The position numbers and the translations under genes are program-made. The notes beneath the pieces are model-generated. The model saw nothing but the letters and a program-made list of their open reading frames with translations. It was not told where the DNA came from and did no database searches. Below, in pieces: positions 11,001 to 22,792 of a DNA stretch of 64,000 nucleotides (the stretch's first letter is position 1; the number at the start of each line of letters is the position of its first letter). This stretch comes from Seiridium cupressi (taxonomy: Eukaryota > Ascomycota > Sordariomycetes > Amphisphaeriales > Sporocadaceae). The stretch is taken from positions 496,001-560,000 of the forward strand of contig JARVKI010000015.1 of NCBI GenBank assembly GCA_036674765.1, written 5' to 3'.

Positions 11001-13320
11001 GTGTCGCTTATCAGTCACACGAAACACCATCAGTGTCAACGGCGCCCGTGGAGGCTGTTGTGTAGATCGATTGTTAGCATCGGCAGTTGGATTCTGACAG
11101 GAACGCACGGATGAGGTCAGTGATTGGCCCGCGCCGGAAGTCTGACGAATCGATGGGTGCGTGTGTTGCGATGGGATCACCAACGGCCAGCGGCCAGCGA
11201 GCAGAGATTGGCGGGCATTGAGATTGCATCATAAGACATAAGCGCTACGATACCCGCAGAATGGTTACAGTATTCAGTCACAAGCCAGCCCCCCAAACGC
11301 CGACTTAATTACTGAGCCACAACTGTAAACGACAAAGATCAGCCCTGCGAGCAGCAGACCTGAGCATGATCGGCCATCGGCAATGCCATATCAAGGAAAG
11401 GCCATGCCTCATATGGACGACCATTGGGCCGTCATTCAAGCATCTGGCATCTAGTGAAAGCTTGCAACGCCACCTACAGATACGAATTATTTCCGGGGCC
11501 AGTAATGCCGAATTGAGGCTCTGATAGGAGCCTTGCCGGCTGCACTATTAATTGCTTCCAGACTGTGGTTGTGTTTTTGATTAACTCTCGGGGACTATCT
11601 GTGACTGCCACCTCGCATCCTTCTCGTTCAAACGCTGTCCTGCCGGGGCTGAGCGGACCTAACGAGGCGTTCACTAGTCAACCACCCTTCAGCTGACTGG
11701 TAAGCTGGTCTAACGCCGCTGTAAGACCACTTTGGATCAGGCAATCGTCGACTCATACGACTGGCCTTGACAAAGCAATCCTAATTCATCACCAGTACAC
11801 CAAGAGACCGCAACCACTGCCTTTAGTTCAATGAACCTTAATCTTCCGCTGGATCACGTACGCACGCGCCCGACTCTTACGATGGGTCATGGATGATTCT
11901 GGCCCTCTTTCCTTGGCTAGGCGGTGCCATACGATGTGATCCCACCTTTCGACACAGCAACCGACAGAAGCGAAACAGTGGCCACAGGCTTTCCCCATGC
12001 GAACCCGCCATATTACGATGGAAGAGGAATGTGCAAGGACACAACGGGTGGTCGATCCTCGATGGAGCTGCCGCTTTACCTGGTATTGCTTGGCCCCCGG
12101 GCGTTAATCCTTGACAGTCGAGAGATCAGCAAAGGCAGCCCGGTCGCTAACCGCCTCCGGAATGGTCATGGAATGCTTCTAGCAAACTTCGACGGATTCT
12201 AGAACCATGCCCTCTAGAGTTTAGTGGGTCATTGGAAAGATTGAGTTGCATTCCTCTTGCATACCCGGTCATGCCGACCCAAACAGACCAAGGCACATTC
12301 AAGACAGACGAAAGACATCCACCAAACAAACCCAAAAATTAAAACGCGTGGCACCCCGATAGTCACCCAGTTGACACGCGATGGATTTGGGTGAACGCGG
12401 CCTTCCCGTGTCCCTCGCAACCCCAGGCTTATCCTTACTATTCCGCTGATTACTGCAGACCCCGTTTCGGGTTCAACAGCTCACGAATGCACGCATACGT
12501 TGCATGCCATCTTGAAAACACCTAGGATTCCAGCATTTAGACCCTGGCTTACACCGCAGATGTCAACGCGGCAATGTCGGCCAATATTCCAGCAGTCTCT
12601 AATCAGTGAGCCTGCGTTGTGGAATTTTTACACAATTCTCCTAGGCCGGGTCGCTATCGTGACTTGCACTTTTTGACTCATAGGGGATCCGAGTTCGACG
12701 GATTCCTGTCCTGGCTCTAAAATCTGAGGATTGGTTTGAGATATCCCGAAAGATTGTCCTTCGTAGCCGACGACCATACCACGGATATCGGAAGAGCTAA
12801 TGGAAGACATGATTCGTGGGCAGCAAAGCGCCCCTTTTCCCCCCCTTGCACTTCCGTGTAATTGCTCGGCGGTTGCAAAGCTAACAGCCAAGCATCGAAA
12901 CGGCTTTGCCGCACGCCTCTCTGCCCTAGGCCCTCGACCCTAGCTAAAAGAACTGCGCAAAAAGGTAGTAAGAAGACGTTTTAGGCGCTGCCGGCTATCG
13001 AAGATCGGAAAAGATTTGCGAGCTCTATCGTTTCCATATTGATCTAGTGTCTGACCACCCGCCGGTTTGGTCATCGGTGCGTGGTCCAGACCAAATCTGT
13101 TCGCAGCTTCATGCGCTGCACTTCAAACACAATCTGCCATACTCGCTCGATCATCCAATCAACATCGATAGCAACACACCTTCCCTTCCTGTCATAAAAA
13201 TTACGCCGCGGTATACCAGAATTTCCCGACAGCCTTGTCTTTATGTGGTGATTATCATTAGCGTACTGTTTAACACGCAGCCTATAAACGTCACTGGGTG
13301 AAGGTTTCCTCACGTTACAC

Positions 13321-13342
13321 GAGATCGAGATCGAGATCGAGA
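13321..13342. repeat. GAGATC microsatellite
   Basis: Three full copies and one partial copy of the hexamer GAGATC in non-coding DNA. Confidence 0.85.
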
Positions 13343-13674
13343 CCGCGGCCTCACCTCGATAGGAGGTACCAACCGAGCTGATTCAAGCCGTCTGAGCCAA
13401 CAGACGTCAATGATTCAAGTGCGACCGATGACTCGCTGCCCTATGTGAATCAGCTGAGTTGGTAGGTCAGCCGTCCGCCCTACAGGACTCTATTACGCCT
13501 GGGTTTTCCACATTTCTGCAGCAGCTGAGAATGATCAGGCCATGAAACCCATTCAGCTAAAACACTAAACATGCGGCTCGGTTCAACTGTCACCGTGGCC
13601 TCCACCCGACTGGTGGGCTTTTTTGGCGCGTCCCGCCGATTAACTTTAATAAGTCAAGCCATTTGATTTGTTGC

Positions 13675-13704
13675 GAAGAAGAAGAAGAAGAAGAAGAAGA
13701 AGAA
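13675..13704. repeat. GAA trinucleotide repeat (10 units)
   Basis: Ten perfect GAA units (purine strand on +) in non-coding DNA, followed by AAGG. Long GAA/TTC tracts can form triplex structures, but 10 units is short. Confidence 0.9.
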
Positions 13705-15878
13705 AAGGTACAATCGCGGCAACTAGTCTATCATCCCGAGGCGTTGCAAAGAATAGAGTTTATCAAACCACGCATCACCCTGCTCTTGGCGTTGGTGGGC
13801 TCGAAAAATAAACCTTCATCAAAAGTGTTGAGCCAACCATCCATCCAGACTGCCTCACTGACCAGATATGGTTGGCGGCAAGACGCTTCCCTAATCTAGA
13901 AGTCTCATTTGCACCAGAAGCGCGTGAACATGTGTTAGTGGTTTTGTTTGTTGCTCTAACCACTCAATACTACGATTCCCGTCTCAACGTAGCAAAACTC
14001 ACGAACCACGTCAGGGTAATACTATACTCTATCCTTGGCATGAGGCGCCCCAGGTTGCCACAGCACTGGGACATCGTGGTCCAGTAGCCAAGGCGCAAGA
14101 CTAAAAAGAGCTGATGCACAGCTGCCTAATCCGGTAACACCAAGCCCTATTCTTGGGTCTCTTATGACTAGTAGGTCGACGATGATCGAAAGACCTAAGG
14201 CAGCGTTCCCGTGTGCAGTTTGCATGTTTCCCGGGTCGGTGTAACCACATCGAAATCCTTCCCGAAACAAATTATGCCACCTGGGAGCTTCGTTGACCAA
14301 CCGCCCGATCCCGTAACGCAGCCGATCCTACTTTGAGGGCCAGGCCTCGAGCCGAAGTAGAATCGCCTGCTACCTTGGGCAACCGACCAAGGAGGGGGGG
14401 CCAAGGGGAAATAAGAACAACAAGAAGCAAGCCCTATGCAATGCACGGCGGAGCGAGAGCGCCAAGCCCCGTCGGATGTGGCATTCCAGCGATCCTTCTA
14501 ACCATCCTGCGTATCTTGTATATTAAAAAAATCACTCGAGCCCTACCGTCATGTCCGCCAAGCTTGACTTGCCGCAAGATGCACGCAGCATGATTGCGAA
14601 CAGCTCAGCGCCTGCGTGATGCGCATACTACACCGGTCCGTTGGATGATACCATAGCCAGAGATCCCTCGGTTGTATTTTCACTGTGCCGCCGATGATAT
14701 GCGAATCTTACGATATAACGTTCTCTACGTCTGGTGATTTTTCTCTCAACTTTGTAGTATATTGCTAGTCATGCCAAGCAGTGTCTTTGGCGGTGAGTTT
14801 GGCTCGCTACACATCCTACCCAGTCTAGAAAGCTTTTCGTGCTCCTGCGCCTGCAGCAACGTATGACTTTCTATGGAGAAACGCTTCACCGGGGAGCGCA
14901 CGTGCAAATATGCGCGTCCCGAGTCGTCGCCTTCGTTCTGCGTGCGGCTTTGAGGCTCATAGACCGGCTCCGACAGAGCCGACGATGGTGAAATACGCAT
15001 GTGAAGAGTCCGTGACCAGGTCTCTGGAAGCCAACTGCCGCACAGTCGCTGGAAGGATGTCTGGTTACATTACGTCAAGTCAAGCAATGGAAAGCTACAG
15101 TATCCCTCTACAGACATGTGCTTTGATTTCTTCCGGCCGGCCGAGAGAGTCTAGGCTCTCCGTTCGCATGTGGTCAAAACAAACCCGATGTATCATAGTC
15201 CAGGATGTGTAGGTTAGCGTATCTGTAGAAGACATTGTGCCATGAATATTTTCGCTGCCGGTGTCTTTATACAAATTATGATATCAGACGTTTTCCCTTA
15301 CGGATGAACCAACTGTTGCTAGGGGAAAGGGGTTATTGTTGAACATATGAGAAATTCAGAGTACTATGCTTGCTACGAAACATTACTATGGACTTCATAC
15401 CCCAGAGTATCAACGGCTGGAATTCTTCCCGGTGTCATTCCCTGTGCCATAGGAAAGAAGCGAACGGCTGTGGCCTTTCTACTCTACGTCCCAGCTGCAG
15501 AACATCTGCTTGGTAGCATTGAAGCAAACCCGAACATATCACATTTGCGGATTTCTCGGACTTGAACGCATTGATAATTTCTCACACGTGAATGTGATAG
15601 GTAAATATGTGTTGCCAATGAGCATGATCATCCTATCAGTTTTGTATGTGCTACTCTGATACTTGTAGATCCCCTGACTACACATTCATATCTGTGCGCT
15701 ATGAGAAAATGCCTCAGTCCAGTCCTGCATGCCTTGGGGCAAACCGTAACGCCGATACCCCTGAACAATAGCGAAAGCTGGGTATTTGAACTGTCAAAAA
15801 TATTTCAACTCTCGCCTCGACCCACAGCTTCAAGCTGGGTTATTCTAGTCCCCCTTCAGAGCCCGACGATGTACTCTC

Positions 15879-18298
15879 TCACTCATCACCAATAATTGCA
15901 TCCAAACTTCCCAGCATCGTTTTGATTATAACTGCCGAGCCACCACCGCTCTTTCCTTTATAGGCATCGACCTTGCTTCCAGGCCAGCCGCCACTTGCTC
16001 TCGTCACCCTTACGTCCTTGCCCTTGATTGTGAGCTTGCCACTCGTCGTGTCGGCATGGAGATCACCAACCCATGATTGCGGATATCTCAAGCCAATGTT
16101 GGCGCTGGTAGACTTATGAGTAGCCTGGAGGCAATTAAATTCGCGAGTACTGGCCTCGCTCTCGCCACCAAACCAAATTGGTTCCAAGATACGGACTGCA
16201 GTTGTGCCACTCGTCGTCACGGTTTCAAGTTGGGCTGGGTTCGTGGGGGAAAGCTTCTCTGTATCGAGCACAGGCAGAAGGTCGACGGCAATGTCGCTTG
16301 CAGTACTCTTCAGTTCGATACCTTCTCCAAAGGCCAGAGCACTGTGTATATCTCCAGACGTTGACTTGACATCGACGAGATATTCGCGGATGGGGATAGA
16401 ATCTCGCTCGTGGATTGGCTCGATAACATGAACAGAGCCGGATATCGAGCTAATCGACAACACCGCCGGCTTGGGATCTGATTCCAGGACGGGCTTGGGG
16501 GTAATACTGGTTTTGATATTGCCCGATGTGACGTGAAGACCTAGCACGTCGTAAAGTGGCCAATTCCCACTAATACCACCGGTCGTGCTTGATACTTCAA
16601 TGATCCTCGAATCAAAGGAGTATGATTGTTTAGCAGGGACGAAAGTAAACTCTGGAGCGTCGTCCAGGGATAGTCCGGGAAGCTCGTAAGTTCGAGACTT
16701 CTCTGCTCCGGAGACAATATCGCCAGCGATCGAGGAAATCTTGGTGAAATCGTCGACGCGAATAGAAAGATCGTCTAATGTTAGTACATCAAGGTGTATC
16801 ACGCGAATGAACAGCTCTTGCAACTCGGCGTCTCGCGGAACCCAGATGGTGGCCCTCATTTCCACGCAAGGGCCCTCTTCTACATTGTCTGACTCGACCT
16901 TTTTAGGAACCGCAATCCTCATCACCTGGTCGATTTCGTTAATGCTGCTGTCAAGTCGAAGTAAGTCATCGTTTGTCACACTCTCCACGACAATTCGCGG
17001 GTAGCCCCCTCCATCCAGTTGTCGTATGTTTACTTGGCCCCCAACCTTGATGTTGACATTTCCAGCATGGCCAGCCATATCTTGAATAAAAGTGAGATTC
17101 TGCCCCTTGGAAAAGTCAACAGCCACTGATTTTGAAGGTTAGCCAATAAGCTTTGAAAACACGGATATGTCACATGAATTTGAAAAAGGCGTATGTTACA
17201 ACAATGAGGAGACATCAGAAGAGGAAACGATGACCTATTGCACCGAAGTCCAACATACGGAAAGGACGTAAAGTGAGGATGCGAGAAGACTTACTAATTT
17301 GGTCAGGGAATCGATACTGTGCATTTTGACAATACGTAGGCTGCAATGGCTCTTTGGCAGGCGAGCCCGGCTGAGTAGGCTCGGTGGGCTCTGTAGGTTC
17401 TGGCTCCGTGGGTTCCGTGGGCCTTGTGGTGTCATCACCGGGCAGCGATGGGCGAATGGTCTTCTTCTTCGTATTCATCTTAGCCAGGAATGTTAAGTAA
17501 AGTTTGGAAGTACCAGCTTACATTGTCGTTCTTGACGGCTTGATATCCATTTATTAAAAAGCCAGCCGCCACAGCCAACATGACCAGAGCAAACAGGCCC
17601 ATTTTCCAGTTGAGCCAGGGTGGGAGTCTCCCCCTGAACCGCTTGCTCCAGCGGGGTGAGCGTAGTGGTTCGTCATCAGGCTCGCCCATGCTCTCGGGGT
17701 CTCTTGCGAGAAGCCGCTCATTTTCGATCCCCATGTCCGGCGAGAAGGTACTATAGTTTCCGCTTTGGGGGGCCTGGCTAGTCTGATGTGACTGACTGGG
17801 CTGACCAGTAGGGGAAAGGGGAGTGGTTTCAGAAGGCACTGTCTGTGAGGGTGTGTATGCTGGCGGTGCCTCCGAATACAGAGATGGCGTACGTCCTGTT
17901 GACTGGTGTGTGCGTAACGGTTGTCGTGTTACTGATGCTGTATGTGGTGACGACGGCGCATATGATGAGGGCGGCGTGTACTGCGTGGGTCGTGTGCTGT
18001 CAGACCGCGTGGACGGCGCCGAGCTCTGCGTGTAGGATGTGAAATCTCTAGCCGATAGAGCTTGCGGCTGCAAGTCTCCACGCGTATTTAAGAATCTTTC
18101 CTGAGCTGCCTCTTGAGCTTTGGCGGCCTTGGTCTCTGACTGCCGGACTGTGGGGTCAGGGACGATCACATTGGGGACGTTAGGCACAGCATTGGACGAC
18201 GAGCCCGAGGCAAAATAGCCGTCTGAGGGTGACAGCTCGTCTGCATAGTCATGGTCAGAGTCGCCGTCGGTGTTGTACAAGTCGTCAGAGTTAGGCAT
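15879..18298 (-). CDS. Single-span membrane protein with a repetitive beta-type ectodomain (DUF4097-like)
   Basis: I infer three exons, 18298-17522, 17478-17295 and 17125-15879, with introns 17479-17521 (GTAAGC...CTAAG) and 17126-17294 (GTAAGT...TCAG). All phases fit and give 735 residues. The first 230 residues are a polar, Ser/Pro/Thr-rich cytosolic region. A single hydrophobic segment follows near 236-253 (MGLFALVMLAVAAGFLING), preceded by basic residues, which suggests a type II orientation. Exon 2 adds a Pro-Thr-Glu stalk with repeats of TEP. The C-terminal 415 residues recur as GNIKTSI, SGDIHSA, ASDIAVDL, SANIGLRY and SGKLTIKG strands, the pattern of DUF4097-like adhesin beta-helices. 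That family name is an inference from the repeat pattern. The function is unknown. It may be a surface or secretory-pathway protein. Confidence 0.72.
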
Positions 18299-19446
18299 GA
18301 TTTGGCGGTTGAAACAGTCTTGGCGGCGTTGAAACTATCGCCAAGAAGGGCGTGGGAGTGACGCGAAACAGATCACCCGTCTTACCGCACTGGTGAAATC
18401 AATCCTTGAGATTCAATTGAGCACCAGGGCCAGTTCAGTGCGCTCTAGTGGCAGGATGTGAATGTGAATTGAAACCGCGTATGCGACTGGCGTCAACTCG
18501 TGAGATGGTAGTGCATAATGGGGAAGACAGCCGATGGAGACAATATCGGTGAGAAGCAATTTCGGTCGGCCAGACAGACGCCGAGAGGCTCTCCGGTTGC
18601 TGCTCCGATATGATGCAGCTCTACCTTGATGCTATCGGATCATCAAGAGGCTGCCTGTCCGTCGTCAGCCCTTGTGTGCAGCTAGCTGATTCGATGCACG
18701 GGGGGCCACTTGCATCATTCGCGATAGTTGCGTGTAAGCCAAGTACTGTGCGGGGTTCATGTCGGTTCAAGCTTGTCTAGACTCTAGATTCTCTAGCGGA
18801 AGGTCGAACTAGTTTCCAAACAGGAAGCTCACAATGAGCGGAGAACCATGCAATTGGCCCAACCGGCTCGAGACATGTCGCAATCATGGAGATATGGGAC
18901 GGGCTATACCATATCTGTCAGGGCCAATACCCGCTATCACGCCGTTTGAACTAATCGCCATGGGTAATGCTTATGTCTGGGCTTGATTGGACGACGAGAA
19001 CCGTACGTCTGGGTTCACCATGATGCAAGCTGACGGCCACCCCAGGTGGCAAACTGCTTTTACGGGCCTACCAATCGAGAGTATCCCCACTGACATATTT
19101 AGATGCCTAGAAGTGCGTCGCAATCGCAGATACTTTGGTATTCGACTTCATGCATGCTGACGTGTAGGTTGTACGACGCAAGGACCAGGCAGCTACAATT
19201 ACAGTACCTCTCAGAGTTGATTATCCCTACGGCTATGGTTTCTTGCTCTCTGCAGGCGTATAAAGTCCTAGATGCGCTTAGATATATGCGCGGGTTACGT
19301 GTCTAGCCCACACCTGTGAGCCGCTGGGACGCAAACCTGATAATTCCGAAGGCCGCCATTATCAGTAGTTATCCTGTATATTGACAGCTGCCGAGACTGC
19401 TAAGAATACACGTACATATTTGTTACTACAAGTCTATTGTATATTA

Positions 19447-19476
19447 TATAAAATAGTAACTTGTCACTATTTTATA
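19447..19476. repeat. 11-bp inverted repeat in the AT-rich island
   Basis: The arms TATAAAATAGT (19447-19457) and ACTATTTTATA (19466-19476) are perfect reverse complements around an 8-base loop. The arms are AT-rich, so chance is possible in this island. Confidence 0.6.
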
Positions 19477-21206
19477 AGACGTAAGGCGAAATCTATATAA
19501 CCTTAGATATAAAAGCGATGGACAATTTTGACAGGAATCAACTGATTATATTCTCTAGGATTTTAAATATATAACTGGATGGTATATCCTGGGATTTTCT
19601 TCAAAAGACAGTGCTGGTGCTGTAGCTGGATAGGCTATCCTCCTTTTCACGGATCAGGAGGGTCAAAAAGGCTGAGCTTAAAGGTGCCCCATGAGTTGTG
19701 TAGATTGCAAAAGCTGAAGAGCTGGAATTAAGTTCCGATCTCCTACCTAAATACTCCAGGCTGTCAACTGCTGGCGCTAGCGCCAGTCCGTGACAATCCT
19801 CTATTCAATTACCTTAATCACCTAGACGTCAATCATAATTATGCTTGAATGCTATAATACCCCGTATAAACGCAACGTTAACGTGTCTTTCTGTCGATCG
19901 GATATGCTCTGGATGAATTACATAACACAAATTCTAAAATCTAAGGCTTTATTACTAACCCTCTTAAAACCTGGCCAACATCGATCTTCGAGTGGCTTCC
20001 TTTATATAATTAAGAAGATCTAGAGTCAGCTCGCAGTTTTCATAGCGTTGCCTTGTTCGAGGGCATGTGAAGAGCTTGTTCGCAGGCTTCGATACTCATA
20101 CCGCTCATTGCGTGAGGCCCGCTCGTTGATGGAGGGAGGTGCCCAGTAACTTTGGAAATAATTCGGACAACTGTACATTAAACGGTCTCTCTGCATTGTT
20201 TATGCAAAGCTTTGAGATTTATACACGTATCGTAATTAATAATAATAATTTACCATTTGCCGAATATGAAAACTGAGAAAGAATAAATGCAGATTCTGGA
20301 AAATTATAAATAAAAGCAGTGAATTATGCTACGGTTAGTGGGTAGAGTTATGCAACCGTTTCAATCCAGTAACCAACGGAATTAACTTAAAGATCTAAGC
20401 AAAATTGATGACAGAATAACTATTTGGAATACCGGGACACTGGGTTCACATGGGGATGCGTTCACTCGCTATCTGACTAACTGTCCCACCATCCTGTAAC
20501 CTGGCCGTTTGATTCATCATAATCTACATAATTGGCTATATAATTTTTTGAATTTGCTTATGTGCCTTTTATGAGACCTAGAAGAATTGTGGTTCCTAAG
20601 AGGATGACTAGAAGGATGGGTTAAACGACGGAGGTTAACGAGAAGAGCCAACGTCGAGGCTGCTCTTCAGGCTGGGTATAATGAACTCTACTTCTTAGAG
20701 GAACTACTCCTAGATTCTACACAAAATATGGCCACTAGGTTGAAGAAACTCCAAAGCACAAATTTACTCGTCAAAAGCTCGGTCAAGTCCTTACTCTATA
20801 CCATATATAAGCAGTCTGAGCAAATATGCTGAGCTCTTTCTAAATAGAGACTTACCTCATCAACATTTCTCTAGTTTGTGGATTTTGAGACCACTTACCT
20901 GGATACCGTTCTTATTAAGGAGAAACTTACTCTTTTGACCTCTAATGGTTCCTGCCTCTGACAAGCTCTGCCACTCAGACTGGTAACCGCTGTGTCCTGA
21001 AAGCCACTCCCCATTACTATAGGTTCAGACTGTTCCGTACCCGAACGCTTTTCTTCGTGACGCTGCTTACAACATTTTCTGTTAACATCACACGAAACTA
21101 CAGGTTCCAATGCAGTAGTTGACTGTTTAAAGCATGATCATTATTGTTACTTTCTGTTTCGACTGGCCGTCGAAACCCAGCTCAACTTTCTGGCTTGGAT
21201 TTAGCT

Positions 21207-21300
21207 TTCTCTCTCTCTCTATTATACTGCTTCATTTCTCCCCTCCGTCTTTCTCTTTTCTCTTTTCCTTGTGTCTTTCTTTCTTTCTTTTTTCCCCTCG
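21207..21300 (+). promoter_or_regulatory. Pyrimidine-rich promoter-like tract
   Basis: About 90 bases almost purely C and T on the + strand (CTCTCTCTCT, TTTCTTTCTTTC), ending about 40 bases before the ATG at 21342. Such tracts often precede transcription starts in filamentous fungi. It may drive the small ORF that follows, or it may be a relic. Confidence 0.35.
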
Positions 21301-21341
21301 TAAATTTGTGTTTTCTATATTTCAGCCTCGACGTACGCCGC

Positions 21342-21428
21342 ATGGGTTTCTTCGGTGCGATAATTGTAAGTGCTGGAATCGCATCTATCGCCACGTTACT
21401 TAAACTAATGGAGAAGTCTCCAATATAA
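21342..21428 (+). CDS. Possible 28-codon small ORF
   Basis: An ATG in good context follows a C/T-rich tract and a TTTCAG that could be a splice acceptor. It encodes a small, partly hydrophobic peptide (MGFFGAIIVSAGIASIATLL...). A GTAAGT lies inside the ORF after MGFFGAII, so this may instead be a first coding exon of an unrecognised gene. The family is not recognised. Confidence 0.2.
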   Translation: MGFFGAIIVSAGIASIATLLKLMEKSPI

Positions 21429-22035
21429 GATATTCAAGCTCGATGGATTGCCATATTAGTCCGAAATGCTACTATCTCATGGTAATACATTTTATTCTGG
21501 CTATTTCATAGCGGCACATATCAACTACCGCGAGAGTGACTGTTGTTGCCGGATTGTAACGTATTCCTGATGAACATATCGGAAAGTCACTTCAGAGCAA
21601 CCGCAGAGTCGGCGACAAAGCTAGTTCACCTGCGCAGATACTTGTTCATTCGAGTATGCACCTAAACTAGGTACCTAGTCAGCATGAATGGCTTTGAAAG
21701 GAGAAGCCACGTAGCTCGGATGGAAGCAACTATACTCAAATACACATACTCAGTATTATCAGCTGGAACTCTCGCTGAGTACAATACTAACGAGTCAAAT
21801 GCGATAAATGGATTGCCTCATAAAGCTTCAATAGCACGTCGACGTATTTTTTAACGGTTGACATTGATAACAGAAATATGTAAAGGCTTGATGCATGCTG
21901 AATATGTCCTTATTCTTGAACCATACGAAAATCGATACCAACGAGAATGACGCCAATCCTATAGTCAAACTCCAGAACGCCGAACCGGTCACTCTTTTAA
22001 ACAGAGCGAACTTAGTGTCATGCCGAGCCGGATCC

Positions 22036-22792
22036 CTAGCTCCTTAGAGCCTCCAAACGATTCCTCATCTGATCCATCATAGCCTCGTTGTCTTCCTCTT
22101 CCTCCTCTACCGGCGCCGGCTCCTGGGCAATCGGCGCGCTAGGCAGCGTACCCGTCTTCTCCATGCGGCCCTTCAGGATCTCGCCCAGCACCTTATCGAC
22201 CTCTCCTTCCGCCTCAGTTTCCTCGTCCTCAAATAAATCATCTTGTGGCAACGATTCGTCCACCATCTCCTCAATAATACCGGCCTTCATCAACTCGACG
22301 CTCAACTCCTGCATGGTCCCGGCGAGCTCGGGCAGCCTGATCAAAGAGTTCACGTTTTTCATGATTCCTACACTTGCGCGTATAGACCCCTCGATCTTCC
22401 TGACCGCGAAGGCCTCGTTGACCTGCATCTGCACACTGTTGAGCTGAGCCTTCGAGGTGACCAGGCGATTTGACTGTTTTCGCGCGCGAATGAGCTCCTT
22501 GGCGAAGTCGCGGGCTTCACGCGACGCTTGCCGGGATTGGGCTGGGTTCCTTTGGGCGCGCTTGTCGGCGGCGAGAATGAGATTCTTGGTCTTGATCTCC
22601 ACTTGCTTGATGGAGTTGATGTCACGGTCGAGTTTCCGTATGTTGGAGCGGATCAGGGCATTGCATTTTCTGAACTGTCAAGAGGGGTGGTCAGCGACGG
22701 CATCTCGAGGATGTTGCTAGGGGCTATCGGCGAGAGGCGCATACTTGGGCGTTGGGATCTGGCTTGACGAAGAGCGCTTTCAAGCTCTCCAT
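22036..22792 (-). CDS. vps24: ESCRT-III subunit Vps24 (CHMP3)
   Basis: Two exons, 22792-22745 and 22674-22036, are joined over a 70-base intron (GTATGC...TGACAG), giving 228 residues, the usual Vps24 size. The N-terminus MESLKALFVKPDPNAQ is followed by FRKCNALIRSNIRKLDRDI, the basic alpha-1/alpha-2 hairpin of Snf7-type proteins. RLPELAGTMQELSVELMKAGIIEEMVD (split here: RLPELAGTMQE, ELMKAGIIEEMVD) is the Vps24 signature. The C-terminal tail is acidic and ends in the motif MRNRLEALRS, the MIM1-type helix bound by the MIT domain of Vps4. Vps24 caps Snf7 filaments on endosomes during multivesicular-body sorting. The start is set by the short first exon, since the downstream frame alone lacks an ATG at the right place. 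Confidence 0.92.

Larger units (their letters stand above)
8302..15878. other. Long region without a convincing gene
   Basis: About 7.6 kb of ordinary base composition lies upstream of the RGS gene (-). The longest frames (for example 217 codons at 9154-9807 on the minus strand) overlap other open frames on both strands, have no family signature and offer no plausible exon chain. The 9.1-10.1 kb part is GC-rich, which makes random open frames likely. Two microsatellites lie at 13321 and 13675. The region could hold a long promoter or leader of the RGS gene, non-coding transcripts, or small orphan genes that cannot be seen by eye. Confidence 0.4.
18299..22035. other. Gene-poor region with an AT-rich island
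   Basis: From about 19380 to 20930 the sequence becomes clearly AT-rich, with frequent stops in all frames, as expected of an old repeat eroded by C-to-T change. No transposase or polymerase motif could be read. A C/T-rich promoter-like tract and a small ORF lie at 21207-21428. Nothing else is supported. Confidence 0.45.

Noticed and set aside
20330..20400. Possible tRNA gene near a GTTTCAATCC box
   Set aside because: The box does not match the tRNA B-box spacing, and no acceptor stem or A-box fits.
20560..20790. Transposon protein fragment in the AT-rich island
   Set aside because: Short frames with Arg-rich or Leu-rich runs are present, but no transposase or reverse-transcriptase motif could be read.
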